NCBI GenBank assembly: GCA_964531675.1
Contig: CAZHFW010000011.1
Span: 33,963-97,962 of the forward strand
Length of the DNA: 64,000 nt
Reading direction: 5' to 3'
Source of the DNA: CAZHFW01 sp964531675
Lineage (GTDB): Bacteria; Planctomycetota; Phycisphaerae; Phycisphaerales; UBA1924
Part shown: in pieces, positions 60,329 to 64,000 of the stretch
Layout: every line of letters starts with the position of its first letter
How positions within the stretch are numbered: the first letter of the stretch is position 1
The notes under the pieces: generated by a model
What the model saw: only the letters and a program-made list of their open reading frames with translations
What the model was told of the DNA's origin: nothing
The model's database searches: none
Made by a program: the position numbers and the translations under genes

Positions 60329-61576
60329 TCAGTGATGCGCCCACTCGACCTTGGAGAGGTCGATGCCTTCCTTGTGCATGTCGTAGAGCGGCGAGAGCTC
60401 GCGGAGCTTCTTCACCGCCTTGACGATCGCTTCGATCGTGTAGTCCACCTCGGCCTCGGTCGTGTACCGGCCGAGCGAGAGGCGGAGCGAGCTGTGGGCC
60501 AGGTCGTCGCCGATGCCCAGGCCCTTGAGCACGTAGCTCGGCTCCAGGCTGGCGCTCGTGCAGGCCGAGCCCGACGAGCACGCGATCTCCTTGATCGCCA
60601 TCATCATGCTCTCGCCCTCGACGAAGCCGAAGGAGATGTTCGTGATGTGCGGCAGGCGCTTTTCGGGATTGCCGTTGACCTGGGTGTAGTCCAGGCGCGA
60701 CGTGATGCCCTGCTCGAGCTTCTTGCGGAGCTTGGCCAGACGGGCGCCCTCCTGGTCCATCTCCGCCTTGGCGATGGCGCACGCGGCGCCCAGGCCCACG
60801 ATTCCCGGGACATTGAGCGTGCCCGAGCGGAAGCCACGCTCCTGGCCGCCGCCGTCGACTATGGGCGTGAGGCGGACGCGGGGCTTGCGGCGGCGCACGT
60901 ACAGGGCGCCGACGCCCTTGGGCCCGTAGATCTTGTGGGCGCTCATGGAGAGCAGATCGACCTGGGCGTCTTCGACGTCGGTGGGCATCTTGCCGACCCA
61001 CTGGGTGGCGTCGACGTGGAAGAGGATGCCGCGTTCCTTGCACAGGGCGCCGATCGCCTTGATCTCGTTGATGGTGCCGATCTCGTTGTTGGCCCACATG
61101 ATCGTGACGAGGATGGTGTCCTCGCGCAGGTTGGCGCGGATCAGGTCGGCGGTGTACACGCCGTCGGTGGGGGGCGTGATGAAGGTCGCGTCGAAGCCTT
61201 CCTTCTGCAGGCGCTTGACGGGATCCAGGACTGCCTTGTGCTCGATCAGGCCGGTGACGATGTGGCCGCGCGGCAGGCCCGAGCCCGCGGGGTTCTTCTC
61301 GTACATGAGCGCCGCGCCACGGATGGCGATGTTGTTCGACTCGGTCGCGCCCGAGGTGAAGATGATCTCCTTGGCGTCGGCTCCGATGAGATCGGCGACC
61401 TGCTCGCGGGCCTTCTCGACGCCCTCCTCGGACTCCCAGCCGAAACGGTGGTTGCGGCTGCCGGGGTTGCCGTAGACCGTGGTGAAGTAGGGGATCATGG
61501 CCTCCAGCACGCGGGGATCGACCGGGGTCGTCGCGGCGTGGTCGAGGTAGATGGGGAACTTGGGGGTGGCGCTCAT
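60329..61576 (-). CDS. iscS: Cysteine desulfurase IscS/NifS
   Basis: The ATG at 61576 gives 415 residues; a GTG four codons earlier is an alternative start. The PLP lysine is in SMSAHKIYGPKG and the catalytic cysteine in SSGSACTS. The family start IYLDHAATTPVDPRVLEAM and the glycine-rich VYGNPGSRNHRFGW are intact. It removes sulfur from cysteine for Fe-S cluster assembly on IscU. No iscR, hscA, hscB or fdx lies beside it. Confidence 0.95.
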   Translation of the reverse strand: MSATPKFPIYLDHAATTPVDPRVLEAMIPYFTTVYGNPGSRNHRFGWESEEGVEKAREQVADLIGADAKEIIFTSGATESNNIAIRGAALMYEKNPAGSGLPRGHIVTGLIEHKAVLDPVKRLQKEGFDATFITPPTDGVYTADLIRANLREDTILVTIMWANNEIGTINEIKAIGALCKERGILFHVDATQWVGKMPTDVEDAQVDLLSMSAHKIYGPKGVGALYVRRRKPRVRLTPIVDGGGQERGFRSGTLNVPGIVGLGAACAIAKAEMDQEGARLAKLRKKLEQGITSRLDYTQVNGNPEKRLPHITNISFGFVEGESMMMAIKEIACSSGSACTSASLEPSYVLKGLGIGDDLAHSSLRLSLGRYTTEAEVDYTIEAIVKAVKKLRELSPLYDMHKEGIDLSKVEWAHH

Positions 61577-61628
61577 GGATGCCCTCACGGCCGAAGCCGG
61601 CTTGTTGCTCTTTAGAATCGTTCTACGC

Positions 61629-61645
61629 CAGAACTCTAGGTTCTG
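61629..61645. promoter_or_regulatory. Inverted repeat CAGAAC-N5-GTTCTG upstream of iscS
   Basis: A perfect 6-bp inverted repeat around TCTAG lies 53 bases before the iscS start, where an operator would be expected. IscR-type control of isc genes is known elsewhere, but this site is not a recognised IscR consensus; the regulator is unknown. Confidence 0.4.
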
Positions 61646-61744
61646 ATCGCTCTGGGGACCAGCAGACCGCCATCCACCGGTGATGGTTTTGTTCGGGACT
61701 GCGTTGTCCGGATTGGTGGGCTCGGGTCGGAAGCGACAGGCCGG

Positions 61745-62260
61745 TCAGGTCGTCGCGAACCCGGGGAGCGGTCCCGAATCGGGGCGGCGGAAGATCATGG
61801 TGATCCGATTGCCCTTGGTGTTGAAGGACACATCGGTCATGTAGGCCCGGATGAGCATGATGCCGCGGCCTGAGGGGATCTCCAGGTTCTCGTCCAGCGT
61901 GGGGTCGCGGACCTCGGCGGGGACAAAGCCCGGGCCCTGGTCTTCGATCGAGAAGCTGGCTTCGGGCGAGGAGATGTTGTACTCGACGCGGATGGGCGTC
62001 TCGGGCGGGAGCTTCTCGTGCCCGTGCTCGAAGGCGTTGGTGATCGCCTCGTGCAGCGCCAGGCGGACCGCGAAACAGGCCGCCTTGGGATAGGCGAACT
62101 TCTCGAGCAGCGTGATGACGGTGTTCAGGAAGTTCTCGACCGCGTCGCGATCGTGCACCAGCCGGAGCGAAGCGGCGGCGGGGGGCTCACCCTGAGCGCC
62201 ACCCGCGCTGGCGTCGGGTGCGGGCGAATGGGCGGGCTGATTGGGCCGGGGGGCCGACAT
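61745..62260 (-). CDS. RsbW-type anti-sigma factor kinase
   Basis: The 171-residue protein has a GHKL ATPase domain from about residue 35: the N box HEAITNAFEHGH, the G1 box EDQGPGFVP and the G2 box SGRGIMLIRAYM. A disordered N-terminal tail (1-30) precedes it. RsbW-like kinases phosphorylate an RsbV antagonist and sequester a sigma factor. Its partner is encoded just upstream (54 bases away) on the same strand. The sigma factor target is not in the window. Confidence 0.9.
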   Translation of the reverse strand: MSAPRPNQPAHSPAPDASAGGAQGEPPAAASLRLVHDRDAVENFLNTVITLLEKFAYPKAACFAVRLALHEAITNAFEHGHEKLPPETPIRVEYNISSPEASFSIEDQGPGFVPAEVRDPTLDENLEIPSGRGIMLIRAYMTDVSFNTKGNRITMIFRRPDSGPLPGFATT

Positions 62261-62314
62261 CTCGCGAGGGTGCTCCGTGAAGGCCGGGTGAGCGGGAAGA
62301 ACTCTGGCGGCGGA

Positions 62315-62674
62315 TCAGGAGAAGCTCTTGAGGGCGGCGTCGGTGCTCTCGTGGATCTGGAAGAGCTTGTTCAGACGCGTGATGAGGAAGACCTCGTAGA
62401 TCTGGGGATCGATGTTCGCCAGACGGAGCTGGCCGGCGCGATCACGGACCTTGGTGTTGATGGCGATCAGCGTGCCCAGGGCGGCGGACGACAGGTGGTC
62501 GACGTTGGCGAAGCTGATCAGCAGCTTGGGGTTGGGCACCGAGTCGATGATCTGGCCGATCTCTTCGCCGATGGCCTGGATGTTGGCCTCGTCGAGGATG
62601 TTGCGATCGATGAACTCGACCTGGGTGACGTTCTCGAGGCGCTTGACCCGAAGTCGTGAATCGGACGCTGGCAT
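62315..62674 (-). CDS. STAS-domain anti-sigma factor antagonist (RsbV-like)
   Basis: The ATG at 62674 gives 119 residues with a single STAS domain: VTQVEFIDRNILDEANIQAI, then PKLLISFANVDHLSSAALGT where the phosphorylatable serine pair lies. It forms a partner-switch pair with the RsbW-type kinase gene that follows. The pair senses stress or cell state by phosphorylation of that serine. Confidence 0.9.
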   Translation of the reverse strand: MPASDSRLRVKRLENVTQVEFIDRNILDEANIQAIGEEIGQIIDSVPNPKLLISFANVDHLSSAALGTLIAINTKVRDRAGQLRLANIDPQIYEVFLITRLNKLFQIHESTDAALKSFS

Positions 62675-62799
62675 CGTGCCGTCTCCGTGAACGAAGCGAG
62701 GAACATGCCCCCAGTCGGCCGGCCCCAAAGGCGGTGCGCCAGGGTGACCCCACTATACCCGCTTTGATCGCGAGGAGGGGTGTCATTTCCCGAACTCTA

Positions 62800-62833
62800 C
62801 AAAAACCCCCGGTCCGGAGGCCCGGGCCGGGGG
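62800..62833 (-). terminator. Terminator after the secretin gene
   Basis: On the minus strand CCCCCGG pairs with CCGGGGG across a GC-rich loop and is followed by TTTTT. It lies 18 bases beyond the secretin stop. Confidence 0.75.
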
Positions 62834-62850
62834 TGGATGGTCGGACAAGA

Positions 62851-64000
62851 TCAGCGGCTGGTGCCGAGCTTCAGGGAGTCCAGGAGGCCCGGGAAGTTGC
62901 GTTCCTCTTCCTCGTTCTGGATGAGGATGGTGGGCTTGAGGAGGATCAGCAGGGTGGACTCTTCCTGCGACTTGACGCGGTTGGAGAAGAAGCGGTTGAG
63001 GATCGGGATCTTGGACAGGATCGGGACGCCCGTCTCGACCTCGACCTCGTTGGTCACGCGCTGGCCGCCGAGCAGGATGGTGCCCTGATCGGGGACGTTG
63101 ACCGTGGTGCGGACGCCCGTGACGGTGGTCAGGGGCAGCTGCACGACCGAGCCTGTGGACGACGAGTTGACCAGCTGGCCGCCGGCGACGGCGGTCACGG
63201 TCTGCTGTCCGAAGCCTTCGAGTTCGGAGATCTGGAAGTCGACGTTCATCTGAACGTAGCGGCGGTCGGCGCTGATGACGCCGTCGATCAGCAGACGCAC
63301 GCCGGTGGACAGAGCCGCGATGTCGGGGTCGAAGCCGACGGCCGACTCGGAGACGACCGGCTGGAGGTCGGAGACGAACGACTGCTGGCGGGCCACGAAG
63401 ATGTTGGCGGTCTGGCCGTTGGTGAAGGTCAGGCGGGGAGCCGTGAGCGACACGGTGCGGCGGTCGGCCTGGGTGGCCTGGATGAGGAAGTCGACCTGGA
63501 TGTCGTCGAGGAACTGGCCCGCGATGCCCAGGGCGGGGGCCGCGTTGGCGGCCAGGGCGGCGACGCTGTTGGACTTGATGCTCGAGCCGAAGATCGAGTC
63601 GGTGAGGCCGAGCGAGTTCTGGCCCGCACCGATGACGGAGGTCGGACGGGGATTGACGACGGGCTGGGTGAAGAAGACGTCGGGCTGGCCGTCGCCGTTG
63701 GTGTCGGTGCCGGCGCCGGTGACGGTGCGCTTCAGGCCGGTGGTGCCGAAGTCGAAGAAGTCGGAAGCCTGGATGGAGGGGTCGTTGGCGCGGGCGGTTC
63801 GGACCTGGTTGTTGTTGGCGTTGAAGTAGACGTCGATGTCGAAGCCGATCTTCTCGTAGAAGTCCTGGCTGACGAGCAGGAGGCGGGCTTCAACGTTGAT
63901 CTGCATGTTGCGGACTTCGCGGAGCTTGCGGAGCAGGCCGGCGATCTCGCGGTGGTTGCGGGGCGTGTTGGTGATGATGAGCGAGCCGTTGAGCTGCTCG
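62851..64000 (-). CDS. GspD/PilQ-type secretin (5' partial; C-terminal part)
   Basis: The frame continues through the right edge of the window, so only the C-terminal 383 residues are visible. It opens in an N-domain (SLIITNTPRNHREIAGLLRK), continues through a beta-rich secretin domain (SVIGAGQNSLGLTDSIFGSS and YVQMNVDFQISELEGFGQQT) and ends with the secretin core (DQGTILLGGQRVTNEVEVET, then GVPILSKIPILNRFFSNRVK). It forms the outer-membrane channel of a type II secretion or type IV pilus system. The RsbV gene lies downstream on the same strand. Confidence 0.9.
   Translation of the reverse strand, partial: EQLNGSLIITNTPRNHREIAGLLRKLREVRNMQINVEARLLLVSQDFYEKIGFDIDVYFNANNNQVRTARANDPSIQASDFFDFGTTGLKRTVTGAGTDTNGDGQPDVFFTQPVVNPRPTSVIGAGQNSLGLTDSIFGSSIKSNSVAALAANAAPALGIAGQFLDDIQVDFLIQATQADRRTVSLTAPRLTFTNGQTANIFVARQQSFVSDLQPVVSESAVGFDPDIAALSTGVRLLIDGVISADRRYVQMNVDFQISELEGFGQQTVTAVAGGQLVNSSSTGSVVQLPLTTVTGVRTTVNVPDQGTILLGGQRVTNEVEVETGVPILSKIPILNRFFSNRVKSQEESTLLILLKPTILIQNEEEERNFPGLLDSLKLGTSR

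Overview
The window is GC-rich, densely coding bacterial DNA that looks like a planctomycete, most likely of the Phycisphaerae type (inference). Support comes from a Gram-negative envelope gene set (lpxI, secretin, TonB-like protein, lipoproteins), two exported proteins ending in a planctomycete-style PTPGA / hydrophobic / RRRR sorting tail, GTG and TTG starts, many 4-base gene overlaps, and a large collinear flagellar cluster. No rRNA, tRNA, CRISPR array, integrase island or recognisable insertion sequence was seen.

Layout. 1-5,200: a partial membrane glycosyltransferase, a TlpA-like thioredoxin, a proline-rich TonB-like protein and the GTPase Obg. 5,200-7,050: an octamer microsatellite and hairpin repeats, a TlyA-type methyltransferase lacking its S4 domain, and the lipid A gene lpxI. 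7,270-13,400: five mostly unfamiliar proteins (zinc-ribbon-like protein, unknown protein, lipoprotein, RDD membrane protein, large anchored TPR protein) leading into the flagellar region.

13,400-41,000 is an almost complete flagellar export, basal-body and regulatory cluster on the + strand: flgN-like, a soluble histidine kinase and a sigma-54 activator (FlgS/FlgR type), flgB, flgC, fliE, fliF, fliG, fliH, fliI, fliJ, a motE-like gene, fliK, flgD, a TIGR02530-type gene, flgE, fliL, fliN, fliO, fliP, fliQ, fliR, flhB, flhA, flhF, flhG, a small membrane protein and the sigma-28 gene fliA. A good sigma-54 promoter lies in front of fliE. fliM is absent from its usual place between fliL and fliN; that gap holds a 47-bp perfect palindrome. 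Flagellin, motor, ring and rod genes (motA/B, flgF-L, fliC/D) are not in the window.

41,000-56,800: folK, a secreted protein with an apparently cysteine-less thioredoxin-like C-terminus, a XerC/D recombinase, two lipoproteins (one a TolB-like propeller), small unknown proteins, a GH31 alpha-glucosidase, a DUF4097 repeat protein, a DUF481 outer-membrane protein, and an ABC exporter of the MacB/LolCDE type. 56,800-64,000: an ACT-domain protein, an A-type Fe-S carrier, a second PTPGA-tail protein, iscU and iscS separated by a 23S-intervening-sequence-type four-helix-bundle cassette flanked by inverted repeats, an RsbV/RsbW partner-switch pair, and the 3' part of a GspD-type secretin.

The most unusual things are non-coding or insertional: a dispersed 123-bp element with terminal inverted repeats and covarying hairpin stems (two full copies and one degenerate copy), the four-helix-bundle cassette inside the isc genes, and the palindrome in the place of fliM.
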